A DNA stretch of 64,000 nucleotides, taken from NCBI RefSeq assembly GCF_051857475.1, contig NZ_JBPZGZ010000006.1, forward strand, positions 186,001 to 250,000, given 5' to 3'. Under the pieces are notes generated by a model. It was given only the letters and a program-made list of their open reading frames with translations. It ran no database searches and had not been told where the DNA came from. Positions 7,976-19,634 of the stretch are shown piece by piece (position 1 is the first letter of the stretch; each line of letters starts with the position of its first letter). This stretch comes from Pelomonas sp051857475. Lineage in GTDB: Bacteria > Pseudomonadota > Gammaproteobacteria > Burkholderiales > Burkholderiaceae_C. The position numbers were made by a program, and so were the translations under genes.

Positions 7976-9030
7976 GCTCCAAGCCCGAGCCCTCGATCTT
8001 CGACGCGCTGACCGCGCGGCCGGGCCGCTTCGACCTCTTCCAGGCCCTGCGTCGCATCGAGGCCGCGCACACCGATAAGCCGCGCCTGGGCGATGCGCTG
8101 CGCCCCGGCGACGAGCCGGTGCGCTTTGCCAGCGAGCCGGCCCTGAATTTCGCGCCGACGCCCATCACCAAGCTGGCCCCGAGCGAACACAGCCCGCCGC
8201 GCCTGGTGCAGCGGGTGCTGAGCCTGTTCGGGCCCAACGGTGCCCTGCCGACGCACATGACGGAGTACGCCCGCGAGCGGGCCATGCACCACGGCGACCG
8301 CACCTTCGCGACCTTCGCCGACATGCTGCTGCACCGCTTCGGCCTGCTCTTCTACCGGGCCTGGGCGCGCGCGAACCCCGTCGTCGGCATGGACCGGGGC
8401 CGCGAGGCGCCCATCGTGCGCCATGTCGGCGCCCTCATCGGCCTGGCCGAACCCTCGCTGCGCGAGCGCGACGCCCTGGGCGACTTCTCCAAGCTGTATT
8501 TCGCCGGCCGCCTGGCCCGCTCGGCCCGCGATGCCGACGGCCTGCAGAGCTGGATCGCGCTGCGCTTTCGCGTGCCGGCCCAGGTGCACCAGTTCAGCGG
8601 CCACTGGATGACGCTGGAAACCGAGGAGCGCACCCGCCTCGTCCAGCACGATGGCATCGGGCTGGGCCGCGGCGCCATGCTGGGCCGCCAGGTCTGGGAC
8701 GTGCAGCACAAGTTCCGCATCGAGATCGGCCCGCTGAGCTGGCCGGCCTTCCAGGCCTTCCTGCCCTCGGGCCACAACCTGCAGGCTCTGCAAGCCATGG
8801 TGCGCCAGTACGTCGGCCATGAGTTCGCCTGGGATGTGCGGTTGAGGCTCAAGCCCACCGAGGTACCGGCCTGGCCGCTGGGCAAGCGGCCCGGCGTCGG
8901 TATGCTGGGGCGCAGCGCCTGGCTCAACAGCCAGCGCCCGCGCAAGCGGGCCGACCAACTGGTCATGAATGTGGAAAGCATCTGCCGGGAGCCCCTGGGG
9001 CCCTCTCTCGCCCCGAAGCACGCCATGTAG
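7972..9030 (+). CDS. tssG: T6SS baseplate protein TssG
   Basis: TssG (ImpH/VasB) is the TssF partner in the baseplate wedge. The GTG at 7972 overlaps the tssF stop (GTGA) and gives 352 residues. Family features are RFDLFQALRRIEAAH near the start, LFGPNGALPTHMTEYARER with MHHGDRTFATFADMLLHR, a FSGHWMTL segment, and the C-terminal VGHEFAWDVRLRLKPTEVP...LGRSAWL. tssH follows 48 bp downstream with its own promoter-like box, so this gene probably ends the first transcription segment. Confidence 0.95.
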   Translation: MSSKPEPSIFDALTARPGRFDLFQALRRIEAAHTDKPRLGDALRPGDEPVRFASEPALNFAPTPITKLAPSEHSPPRLVQRVLSLFGPNGALPTHMTEYARERAMHHGDRTFATFADMLLHRFGLLFYRAWARANPVVGMDRGREAPIVRHVGALIGLAEPSLRERDALGDFSKLYFAGRLARSARDADGLQSWIALRFRVPAQVHQFSGHWMTLETEERTRLVQHDGIGLGRGAMLGRQVWDVQHKFRIEIGPLSWPAFQAFLPSGHNLQALQAMVRQYVGHEFAWDVRLRLKPTEVPAWPLGKRPGVGMLGRSAWLNSQRPRKRADQLVMNVESICREPLGPSLAPKHAM

Positions 9031-9031
9031 C

Positions 9032-9059
9032 GGAACCGAACGGCGGCCCCGGTCACTCA
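9032..9059 (+). promoter_or_regulatory. hrp-box-like promoter before tssH
   Basis: GGAACC (9032-9037), 15 bp, TCACTCA (9053-9059). The tssH ATG is at 9079 and its ribosome site GAGGAG at 9065-9070, so any transcript from here has a very short leader. It matches the shared motif described in the findings exactly. Confidence 0.7.
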
Positions 9060-9078
9060 GCACCGAGGAGAACTGGAA

Positions 9079-11748
<2,670 letters not shown>

Positions 11749-11774
11749 GCTGAAACCCGCGCGGAGAAGCAGAG

Positions 11775-14690
11775 ATGTCTGATGTGATGTCCATCACCAC
11801 CAAGCTGGGTGCCGACAAATTGTTGGTGCTCCGGCTGGATGGCAAGGAGTCTCTTGGCGCATTGCCGGAGTGGCATGTCGACCTGGTCGGCAATATCAGC
11901 CTGCTGGGCGTGCGTGAGTCCATCGACCTGCACGCCCTGCTGGGCTCGCGCGCCAACGTCACCATCGAGCATGGCGCCAAGCGTCATTTCAACGGCTTCA
12001 TCACCGAGGCCCAGCGCGGCGAGCGCCGTGGCCGCTACGACTCCTACCGCATCACGATGCGGCCCTGGACCTGGTTCGCGACCAAGACGCGCAACTCCCA
12101 GGTGTTCCAGAACAAGAGCGTCAAGGACATCGTCGCCGAGGTGCTGACGCCCTACAGCGCCGACTTCGCCTGGCGGCTGCAGGACGCGTCGGTCTACAAG
12201 CCGCTGGAGTACTGCGTGCAGTACGAGGAGTCGGACTTCGACTTCGTCAGCCGCCTGCTGGAAGAGGTGGGCATCTACTATTTCTTCGAGCACACCAGCA
12301 CCACCCACACCATGGTGCTGACCGACTCGATGGGCAAGCACGAGGCCAAGGACGGCGAGAAGACCGTCAAGTGGTCCAACAAGCTCGACGCCAAGACGCC
12401 CAGCATGGTGGAGTGGCATGTGGCCGAGGAGGTGCACGCGGTCAAGGCCGTCGTGCGCGACTTCGACTACCTGGCCACCGCCACGGCCATCGAGCAGACC
12501 CACAGCGCGCTGACCTCGGCCGAGACCGCCAAGCTCGGCAAGGGCGAGGTCTACGAGTTCCCGGCCCGCGCGGTGCAGAACCAGGTCAAGGACGCATCCC
12601 AGCCGGCCACGGCCGCCGCCACCCGCGTCGCCAAGATGCGGCTGGAGGAACTGCAGTCGCTGCAGAAGGTCTACACCGGCACCACCAACTGCAATGACAT
12701 GTCGGTGGGCGCCACCTTCGACCTGGAGGACTCGCCACACGCCGACGACGAGGACAGCTACCTCATCGTCAGCATGAGCTTCAGCGCCGAGTTCAACGAT
12801 CACGAGGCCATCGAGGACCTCAAGCCCAACGGCAGTCGCCGCGATGGCGTGCTCGCCAGCGTCATGTGCATCAGCACCAGCGGCAACCCCTTCCGCCCGC
12901 AGCGCCGCACGCCGCGCCCCGTCATGTACGGGCCGCAGACGGCCACCGTCGTCGGCGCCTCGGGCAACGAGGTCGAGACCGACAAGCACGGCCGCATCAA
13001 GGTGCAGTTCCACTGGGACCGCCTGGGCAAGAAGGACGAGAACAGCTCCTGCTTCGTGCGCCTGTCCCAGCCCTGGGCCGGCAAGAACATGGGCCTGTGG
13101 ATGATCCCGCGCGTCGGCCATGAGGTTGTCGTCAGCTTCATCGGCGGCGACCCCGACCGGCCGCTGATCACGGGCTCGGTGCACAACGACGTCAACATCC
13201 CCAGCTATCCGCTGCCCGCCAATTCCGACATCAGCGGCTGGCGCACCCACTCGACCAAGGAGGGCGCCGCCGACGCCCGCCACGAGCTGCGCTTCGACGA
13301 CAAGAAGGACAAGGAATACGTCTGGCTGCAGTCGCAGAAGATCTTCCACCGCCACGTCAAGGACGACGCCTTCGACTGGATCGAGAAGAACGAGACCAAG
13401 AAGGTCAAGCTGACACGCAAGGAAGTGGTCGGCGAGAACTGGTACGTCAATGTCGGTAAGGACGTCATGCACGACCTCGGCAAGGACCTGCACACCAAGG
13501 TCGCCGGCGACATCTTCACGACCGGTGCGGCCACCTACCAGCTCAAGCTGGAGAAGGACTTGAGCGCCAAGGTCGGCGCGGACATGGGCTTTGACGTCAC
13601 CGGCAAGACGGCCATCAAGGCCGGCGGCGACATCAACCTGCAAAGCGGCGGCGCGGGCAATATCAAGACGACGGGCAACCTCGTCAGCGAGTCCGGCGCC
13701 AAGCTGTCGATGAAAGCCACGGCCGATCTGCTGATGCAGGCCGTCAACATCAAGGCCAAGGGCAGCGCCGAGATCGTGCTCGAGGCCACGGCCGGCATCA
13801 AGATCGTCTGCGGCGCCTCCGTCATCACGCTGAGCTCGGCGGGCGTCACCATTGACGGCCCGATGGTCAAGGTCAACTGCGGCGGTGGCGGCGGCTCTGC
13901 AGGCGCGGCCGAGAGTGCGGCCGCGGCCGAACCCAAGGCGCCGGAAGACGCCAAGAACCTGGAAGAGCTGACGCCGGCCAAGGCCACCGACTACGACAAG
14001 CTGTTTGCCGACCCGCTGGCCGACAACGCGGGCACCGCGGGTGCAGGCGGCGCAGGCGCAGCAGGCGCGGGCGCGGGGGGCATGAAGACGCCGGGCGTGT
14101 CCAGCCTGCGCGCCGGTGCCCTCGGCCTGGGCGCGGCAGCCCTGGCGGCCGCCGGTGCCGCCGCCATGGCCGTTGCCGGCGGCGCCACGCTGAGCAGCAA
14201 CGACGATGACGCCGACGAGCCCGTCGACGACGGCAGCGCCGCGCGCGACGCCGCCCTGGCCGAATCCGCCGCCAACGAAGAGGTGGCGCGCGACGCCGAG
14301 GAAGAGGCCAAGAAGCCGGTCGAGAAGACGCCCGAGGAACTGAAGGCCGAAGCCGATGCGGCAGCCGCCGCAGCCAAGGAGGCCGCCGCCGTGCTGGCCG
14401 AGGCCGAGGCCGGCGTGGCTGCCGCCAAGGCCGCCGAGGCCGCCGCCGAAACCGAGGTGGAGCGTCAGACCGCCGAGCAGGCGCTGGCGCAGGCTGAGGC
14501 GACCTACGAAGTGGCCAAGCAGGCCGAAGCCGAGGCCAAGGTCGCCAGCCAGACGGCCGACGAAGCCCTGGCTGCCTCCGAGGCCGCCCAGGCAGCCGCC
14601 AAGCAGGCCGAGGACCAGGCCGCCGCCGAGGCGGCCGCTGCGGCAGAGCCCCCGCCGGCTGCTGACGAAGGCGGCGGAGGGTCGGCTTGA
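11775..14690 (+). CDS. vgrG: T6SS spike VgrG (TssI) with Ala-rich C-terminal extension
   Basis: VgrG trimers form the spike on the Hcp tube. The 971-residue protein has a gp27-like N-terminal half (YCVQYEESDFDFVSRLLEEVGIYY), a gp5 OB-fold (about 378-475, with GRIKVQFHWDRLG and PRVGHEVVVSFIGGDPDRP), and a repetitive gp5-like needle to about 705. The last 260 residues are unusual. They contain a Gly/Ala-rich linker, a strongly hydrophobic segment near 778-803, an acidic patch (DDDADEPVDD) and then about 150 residues of Ala/Glu/Lys heptad-like coiled coil ending GGGGSA. No known enzymatic domain is visible there. The last 4 bases overlap the DUF4123 adaptor gene. The tail could be a fused effector, membrane probe or loading platform. 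Confidence 0.95.
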   Translation: MSDVMSITTKLGADKLLVLRLDGKESLGALPEWHVDLVGNISLLGVRESIDLHALLGSRANVTIEHGAKRHFNGFITEAQRGERRGRYDSYRITMRPWTWFATKTRNSQVFQNKSVKDIVAEVLTPYSADFAWRLQDASVYKPLEYCVQYEESDFDFVSRLLEEVGIYYFFEHTSTTHTMVLTDSMGKHEAKDGEKTVKWSNKLDAKTPSMVEWHVAEEVHAVKAVVRDFDYLATATAIEQTHSALTSAETAKLGKGEVYEFPARAVQNQVKDASQPATAAATRVAKMRLEELQSLQKVYTGTTNCNDMSVGATFDLEDSPHADDEDSYLIVSMSFSAEFNDHEAIEDLKPNGSRRDGVLASVMCISTSGNPFRPQRRTPRPVMYGPQTATVVGASGNEVETDKHGRIKVQFHWDRLGKKDENSSCFVRLSQPWAGKNMGLWMIPRVGHEVVVSFIGGDPDRPLITGSVHNDVNIPSYPLPANSDISGWRTHSTKEGAADARHELRFDDKKDKEYVWLQSQKIFHRHVKDDAFDWIEKNETKKVKLTRKEVVGENWYVNVGKDVMHDLGKDLHTKVAGDIFTTGAATYQLKLEKDLSAKVGADMGFDVTGKTAIKAGGDINLQSGGAGNIKTTGNLVSESGAKLSMKATADLLMQAVNIKAKGSAEIVLEATAGIKIVCGASVITLSSAGVTIDGPMVKVNCGGGGGSAGAAESAAAAEPKAPEDAKNLEELTPAKATDYDKLFADPLADNAGTAGAGGAGAAGAGAGGMKTPGVSSLRAGALGLGAAALAAAGAAAMAVAGGATLSSNDDDADEPVDDGSAARDAALAESAANEEVARDAEEEAKKPVEKTPEELKAEADAAAAAAKEAAAVLAEAEAGVAAAKAAEAAAETEVERQTAEQALAQAEATYEVAKQAEAEAKVASQTADEALAASEAAQAAAKQAEDQAAAEAAAAAEPPPAADEGGGGSA

Positions 14691-15229
14691 GCGGTGCCGC
14701 CCTGGCCACGGCCCAGATCCGATCAGCACTGTGGGACCGGACTGACGCGCGCGTGCATGCCGTCGTCGATGGTGGCGTCATCCCCGGCCTGCTGCAGAGG
14801 CTCAACGGCGCGCAGACCGTCGGCTGGGACTGCCTGCAGCGCGGCGCCCTGTCCGGCGAAGCCGCTGCGCAAGCCGCCTATATCGTCGAACTGCAGCCCG
14901 AGGCCGAGTTCACGAGCTGGCTGTTCGACGAGGCCTGCATCGCCTTCGAGGGCTGGGGCGTGCTGATGAGCTCGACCCGGCCGCTGCTGGCCATGCGCGA
15001 ACACAGCCGCGATCTCGCCGAGGTGCGCTGCCCCGATGGCCGCCGCCGCCCCTGGCGCTGGTGGGACCCGGAGCTGCTGGCCCTGCTGCTGCCCGGCCTG
15101 GCGCCGTCCCAGCTGGACGCCTTCTTCGCGGCCGGCCAGCAGTTGGTCAGCCCGGGCGCCAGGCGCTGGACCTGGTGGCAGCGCGTGGACGGCGTGCTCG
15201 ATACCCAAGTGCGCGAACGGGTGAACTGA
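14687..15229 (+). CDS. DUF4123-type T6SS adaptor/chaperone
   Basis: DUF4123 (Tap/TEC) proteins load effectors onto their cognate VgrG in the cytoplasm. The start used is TTG at 14687, overlapping the vgrG stop (TTGA), which gives 180 residues. The protein shows the DUF4123 pattern: an early VHAVVDGGVIPGL strand, AAYIVELQPEAEFTSWLFDEA, WGVLMSSTRPLLAMREHSRDL, then RRPWRWWDPELLALLLPGL. Its position directly after vgrG and before an unrecognised 579-residue protein is the classic vgrG-adaptor-cargo order. This makes the next gene the natural candidate for its client. Confidence 0.88.
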   Translation: MSGAALATAQIRSALWDRTDARVHAVVDGGVIPGLLQRLNGAQTVGWDCLQRGALSGEAAAQAAYIVELQPEAEFTSWLFDEACIAFEGWGVLMSSTRPLLAMREHSRDLAEVRCPDGRRRPWRWWDPELLALLLPGLAPSQLDAFFAAGQQLVSPGARRWTWWQRVDGVLDTQVRERVN

Positions 15230-16968
15230 TGTTGCAGATCACCCCCGAACAACTCGAGAAGGTCGAAGCCCTGCAGCTCAAGCGCGACTCGCGCGAGCTG
15301 CTGCAGCTGCTGGGCAGCGCCTGGCCCGAGGTCGCCGCCCAGCTCCAGGCCCGCTGGCCGTCCTTTGTCGACGTGGCCCTGGAGCAGGCCCAGCAGATCG
15401 GCCTGCGCCATGCCGCCGACCTGGCCCGTTATGCCTCGCTGTGCTGCCTGTGGGGCGCCAATTTCCAGGCCCGGCCGCGCTTTGAGTGGGCGGCCGCCAT
15501 CGCCACCGACCCTCAGCTCAGCCCCACGCTGCGCCTGCACCAGCTGACGCAGCGCTCGCGCGAGGAACTGGTGCGCCGCGCCGCCAAGGCCGCGCCGACC
15601 GGCGATGCGCTGACGCCCGCCGGCTTCGACAAGGCCCAGGCCGCCATCGAGGCCGGCCTGGCCCGCATGGCCCGCGGCCGCGCCGTCTTCCTTGACCAGC
15701 CGCCGCCGCCCCGGCCCCAGGCTTGCGATCTGTCGGCCGTCACTTTCGCCGTCGCCGAGCCCAAGCCCCTGCAGGCCTACCAGGGCCAGGACGGCAGCTC
15801 GCGCCGTGTCGACCTGGCGCCGTGGGCGCCGCAGCCCGAGACCCTGTCCGCGCCGCTGGACGAACCGCGCCTGCTGCCGGTGCTGAGCCGCGCCGTCGGT
15901 GGCGGCGCGAGCGCCCGCCTGCAGCTCGCGGTCAGCACCCAGGCGGTCTGCAATGCCCACCACCCGGAGGTGATGCATGTCAGCGGCACCGGCCGCCTGA
16001 GCTGGCGCGGTGCCGACACGGCCCGCCTGAGCCTGACCCTGCACGCCCCGCCCAGCCCGCCGCCCGACCCCAAGCTCGGACCGGCCGGCATCGCCTACGG
16101 TGAGCCGCCGGATGTGCAGACGGTCAGCATCAGCAGCTGCGGCATCCGCAACGCCGGCGCGCCGCTGGGCAAGCTGGAGCTGGGCCTGCAGGTGCATGCC
16201 GCCACGCAGCGCCTGGTCGAAGTTCGCCACGGCGCCCTGCCCGCCCAGGCCTGGCCGGTCGAAGGCGAGGCCCCGGCGTTGAACACCGCCAGCACGGCCT
16301 GCCGTCTCGAAGCCGACGGCCATGGCGAGCCGGTACCGGCCTGGCTGAAGGCCTGGCAGGGCCTGCAGCCCGCTGCGCGCGCCGGCCTGGAGAAGCTCTT
16401 CATCGCCTGGTCGCGCCAGATGGCCGGCACCAGCGGCCGCATGGAGGCCGAGGCCGCGCCCCTGGTCGGCCAGGCCGATGTGGCCTGGGGCTGGCAGCAT
16501 GCCGCCGACGGCGCCGTGGCGCTGCGCGTGCGGGGCGCCATCGACTTCGCGGCCCTGGTGCTGAACCTCAAGCTGGGCGGCGAACTGGACTGGGCCGGCA
16601 GCCGCGCCCGCATCAGCCTGCAGGCCCAGGGTCGCAGCGAATGGCGCACCACGCTGGCCGAGGGCCAGGACCTGGAGCAGGTCAAGACCAGCTGGCGCCA
16701 CCCCTTCGCGCTCAGCGTCGAGGCCATCGCCAATGGCCAGCCGGCGCTGCTGTCGGCCGGCCCGCTGGCCGAAGGCCTCCGCGGCGCCATCGTCGGCGAA
16801 TGCGGCCTGCGCCCGCGCCCCGATGGCCGCGGCCTGCAGTGGTTCTATCGCCTGGCCATCGAGCCAGCCCATGTACGGCTGCTGCGACAGGACCCGTTGG
16901 GCGGTGCGCAACGCAAGCTGTGCGAGCTGCTGCCCGCACTGACCTTGATCGATTGGAGTGCCGGCTGA
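15229..16968 (+). CDS. VgrG-associated protein of unknown function (candidate adaptor client)
   Basis: The ATG at 15229 overlaps the adaptor stop and gives 579 residues; the longer upstream frame only reads back into the adaptor gene. The first 110 residues are helical (LLQLLGSAWPEVAAQLQARW, FVDVALEQAQQIGLRHAADLARYASL), a domain style common beside DUF4123 genes. The rest is rich in strands and lacks a signal peptide, membrane helix or recognisable catalytic motif. Its stop overlaps the next gene by one base. Placement after vgrG and a DUF4123 adaptor suggests a cargo or spike-associated structural protein. I do not recognise a family for the C-terminal part. Confidence 0.7.
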   Translation: MLQITPEQLEKVEALQLKRDSRELLQLLGSAWPEVAAQLQARWPSFVDVALEQAQQIGLRHAADLARYASLCCLWGANFQARPRFEWAAAIATDPQLSPTLRLHQLTQRSREELVRRAAKAAPTGDALTPAGFDKAQAAIEAGLARMARGRAVFLDQPPPPRPQACDLSAVTFAVAEPKPLQAYQGQDGSSRRVDLAPWAPQPETLSAPLDEPRLLPVLSRAVGGGASARLQLAVSTQAVCNAHHPEVMHVSGTGRLSWRGADTARLSLTLHAPPSPPPDPKLGPAGIAYGEPPDVQTVSISSCGIRNAGAPLGKLELGLQVHAATQRLVEVRHGALPAQAWPVEGEAPALNTASTACRLEADGHGEPVPAWLKAWQGLQPAARAGLEKLFIAWSRQMAGTSGRMEAEAAPLVGQADVAWGWQHAADGAVALRVRGAIDFAALVLNLKLGGELDWAGSRARISLQAQGRSEWRTTLAEGQDLEQVKTSWRHPFALSVEAIANGQPALLSAGPLAEGLRGAIVGECGLRPRPDGRGLQWFYRLAIEPAHVRLLRQDPLGGAQRKLCELLPALTLIDWSAG

Positions 16969-17786
16969 TGGACCGCCTGATGTGCCTCCATGTGCAGACC
17001 AGCGGCGAGCCCGTCGAGGTGCTGGTCAACGGCGTGCCCGTGCTGGCCCTGCCGGCAGGTGCGGGCAGCCAGTCCGTCACGGTGCACGAATACCTGCAGA
17101 ACGGCAGCAACCGCATCACCCTCGTGGTGGCGCCGCTGCCCATCGCGCAGGCCGTGTCCGCGCCGAATGCGCCGGCCCAGCCGCGCATGGCCGCCCGCGC
17201 TGCCCATGCCCGCGCCCGGCTGGTGCTGCTGCGCCAGGGCAAGAGCCTGGCCGACGAGGCGGTGCGCGTGCTCGCCGAAGTCGTCTGGGCCGTCGAGGAA
17301 GGCACGAGCTTCGACGCCCCGACCGCCCAGCACCAGGACCTGGAGCTGCCGGTCGGCTTCCCGCGCTGGCGCTGGCTGGACGCGCCCGTCCTCAACCCCG
17401 GCCCGCAGGACCGCCAGCTCGTGCTCGCCGCCCTGCAGCGCATCGCCTTCGACCTGTCCCGAGGCAACCCGGACAGCCTGCTGGCCGCCTGCCGCCTCAA
17501 GCTCGAGGAGGTCGACCAGGCCTACCAGCGCCCCGCCGGCCAGGGCGGCGCGGCCCTGCGCGAGCAGGTGCAGCAACTCTGGCAGGCCGGCGTCCTGGCC
17601 ACGCTGCAGCCGCCCACGCCCGACACCCTGCTGCTGCGCCTCGTGGCCGGTGGCCGCCTGCTGGAGTGCGTCAACCCGATGGGCGCCCCGGTACTCGGCA
17701 GCCAGAACGACGACGCGACGCTCGGCAATATCGCCTGGCCGTTGCGGCTGACGCTGATCGAAGGCAAGGTTTATGTGCTTAGATGA
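16968..17786 (+). CDS. hypothetical protein at the end of the vgrG module
   Basis: The ATG at 16968 overlaps the preceding stop (TGATG) and gives 272 residues. The first 60 residues look like a small beta domain (VEVLVNGVPVLALPAG, VHEYLQNGSNRITLVVAPL). A helical middle follows with many Ala/Arg, and a strand-rich end (LRLVAGGRLLECVNPMG, WPLRLTLIEGKVYVLR). No signal peptide, transmembrane helix or enzyme motif is evident. Tight coupling to the 579-residue gene suggests that the two products act together. It may be an immunity-like or accessory partner, but nothing in the sequence decides this. Confidence 0.65.
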   Translation: MDRLMCLHVQTSGEPVEVLVNGVPVLALPAGAGSQSVTVHEYLQNGSNRITLVVAPLPIAQAVSAPNAPAQPRMAARAAHARARLVLLRQGKSLADEAVRVLAEVVWAVEEGTSFDAPTAQHQDLELPVGFPRWRWLDAPVLNPGPQDRQLVLAALQRIAFDLSRGNPDSLLAACRLKLEEVDQAYQRPAGQGGAALREQVQQLWQAGVLATLQPPTPDTLLLRLVAGGRLLECVNPMGAPVLGSQNDDATLGNIAWPLRLTLIEGKVYVLR

Positions 17787-17846
17787 GCACCCATGCCCGC
17801 CTGCAGGGGTCGCCGCAGGGCCGTGCCGCGCTGAAAATCGCTGACC

Positions 17847-19625
17847 ATGATTCGCCTTAACGTCACCACCTACAACGGCCTGCCCGTGAGCCAGCCGCTG
17901 TCTGCCCAGTTCGACGAACTCGGCGGCGACATCGGCCGCGCGGACACCAACCAGCTGGTGCTGCCCGATCCCGAACGCACCATCTCGCGCGTGCATGCCC
18001 GCGTGCTGTTCCGCGCCAGCAGTGGCTATGGCATCGTCGACCAGGGCAGCAACGCCATCAGCGTCAACGGCATCCAGCTCGGCAAGGGCCGCGAGGCTGC
18101 CATCAAGCCGGGCGACCAGATCCAGATCGGCGGCTATGTCCTCGTCGTCGAGGCCGGCAGTGCCGGCGGCGCCGCGGCCGACCCCTTTGCCGACTTCTTC
18201 GGCATGGCGCCCGCCACGGCCCTGACCCAGCCCGGCATCCGCCGCGATGTGAAGGCCGCCGACCCGCTGGGCCTGTTCGGCAGCGCCACGCCGTCCGCGC
18301 CGCGCACCGTGGCGCCGCCCGTCTCTGCACCGCCTCCATCGGCTCCGGCCATGGGTGGCATCCCGGCCGACTGGGATCCCTTCGCGCCGATGGCCCCGAC
18401 CAAGCAGGCCACGGCCCCGCAGCCCTCGGCCGGGGCGCGTGCCCTCGGCCTGGACCTGGGCGCCGGCGCCCCCGCGTCGCTGATTCCCGACCTGCCCGGC
18501 TCGGCCCCTCGCGGCGGCGCGGCCGGCGATTCGCTGGACGCGCTGTTCGGCCTCGGCGCCCCCACGCCGGCCAGCAACAACCCGCTGGCCCAGTCGTTGC
18601 TCGGCGAAGCCATCGCCCAGCCCAACATGGCCGGCCACGTCGACCCCATGCAGGCCCTGGGCATGTTGCCCGCCGCGGCCGGCCAGGCCCTGCCGGACAC
18701 GACCTCGGAGCTGAACCGCCCCTTCATCCCGCCGAACGCGCCCTCCGCATCGACGACGACGGGCCAGCGCCCCCGCCCGCCCGCCGCCTCCATGGCCGCG
18801 CTGAATTCCCTCGACCCCTCCGGCACGCTGTCGGGTGCCGTCGTATCCTGGAACGACAGCGCCGGCGAAGGCCGCACCATCATCCGCGCCGGCAAGAAGC
18901 CCGAGGCGCCCGCACAAACCACCATCGCGCCTCCCATCGCGGCCGCACCCCTGATGCCGCCGCCCCCACCACCCGCTGTGGTCGCGCCGGTCGCGCAGGC
19001 CGCGCCCGTGGCGGCAGCGATGCCGGCCGACCAGGCCGCCCTGCTGGCGGCCTTCCGCGAAGGTCTGGGCATCGCCAACCTGCCGGCCAGTGGCCTGACG
19101 CCCGAATTCATGCGCCTGCTCGGCCAGCTCATCCACGAGTCGGCCCGCGGCACGGTGGACCTGCTGGTCGCCCGCGCGGCACTGAAGCGCGAGGTGCGCG
19201 CCGAGGCGACCATGATCGTCGCCAAGGAAAACAACCCGCTGAAGTTCTCGCCGACGGCCGAGGTGGCCCTGGGCCATCTGCTCGGCCCCGCGGTGCGCGG
19301 CTTCGTGCCACCCCAGCAGGCCATGCGCGATGCCTTCGACGACCTGCGTGCCCACCAGCTCGCCTTCCTGGCCGGCATGCGCGCGGCGCTGGAAGGCCTG
19401 CTGCAGCGCTTCGACCCGTCCCAGCTGGAATCGCGGCTGACGCAGAAGTCGGTGCTGTCCAGCCTGTTGCCGGCGGCACGCAAGGCCCAGCTCTGGTCGG
19501 TTTTCCAGCAGGAATATCAGCAGATTGCCGGCGAACTGTCGGATGATTTCCACCAGGTCTTCGGGCGAGAGTTCCTGCGTGCCTATGAGGCGCAGCTCGA
19601 CGCGCTGAATTCAGAACAACGATAA
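17847..19625 (+). CDS. tagH: T6SS FHA-domain protein TagH (Fha/ImpI)
   Basis: Fha/TagH is the phosphothreonine-reading scaffold of the T6SS threonine-phosphorylation switch. The 592-residue product has an N-terminal FHA domain (about residues 22-100) with GRADTNQLVLPDPERTISRVHARV (the GR and S..H phosphate-binding residues) and a VNGIQLG end. A long Pro/Ala-rich linker spans about 105-390. The C-terminal T6SS-FHA domain follows (FREGLGIANLPASGLTPEFM, LLVARAALKREVRAEATMI, NNPLKFSPTAEVALGHLLG). pppA follows 9 bp downstream. The kinase PpkA that normally opposes PppA is not in the window. Confidence 0.94.
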   Translation: MIRLNVTTYNGLPVSQPLSAQFDELGGDIGRADTNQLVLPDPERTISRVHARVLFRASSGYGIVDQGSNAISVNGIQLGKGREAAIKPGDQIQIGGYVLVVEAGSAGGAAADPFADFFGMAPATALTQPGIRRDVKAADPLGLFGSATPSAPRTVAPPVSAPPPSAPAMGGIPADWDPFAPMAPTKQATAPQPSAGARALGLDLGAGAPASLIPDLPGSAPRGGAAGDSLDALFGLGAPTPASNNPLAQSLLGEAIAQPNMAGHVDPMQALGMLPAAAGQALPDTTSELNRPFIPPNAPSASTTTGQRPRPPAASMAALNSLDPSGTLSGAVVSWNDSAGEGRTIIRAGKKPEAPAQTTIAPPIAAAPLMPPPPPPAVVAPVAQAAPVAAAMPADQAALLAAFREGLGIANLPASGLTPEFMRLLGQLIHESARGTVDLLVARAALKREVRAEATMIVAKENNPLKFSPTAEVALGHLLGPAVRGFVPPQQAMRDAFDDLRAHQLAFLAGMRAALEGLLQRFDPSQLESRLTQKSVLSSLLPAARKAQLWSVFQQEYQQIAGELSDDFHQVFGREFLRAYEAQLDALNSEQR

Positions 19626-19634
19626 AGGAGCCCT

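Noticed and set aside
9032..9059. sigma-54 (-24/-12) promoter at T6SS operon starts
   Set aside because: I saw no TGGCAC-N5-TTGC pattern before tssH, tssK or hcp; the GGAACC/TCACTCA pair explains the conserved upstream sequence better.
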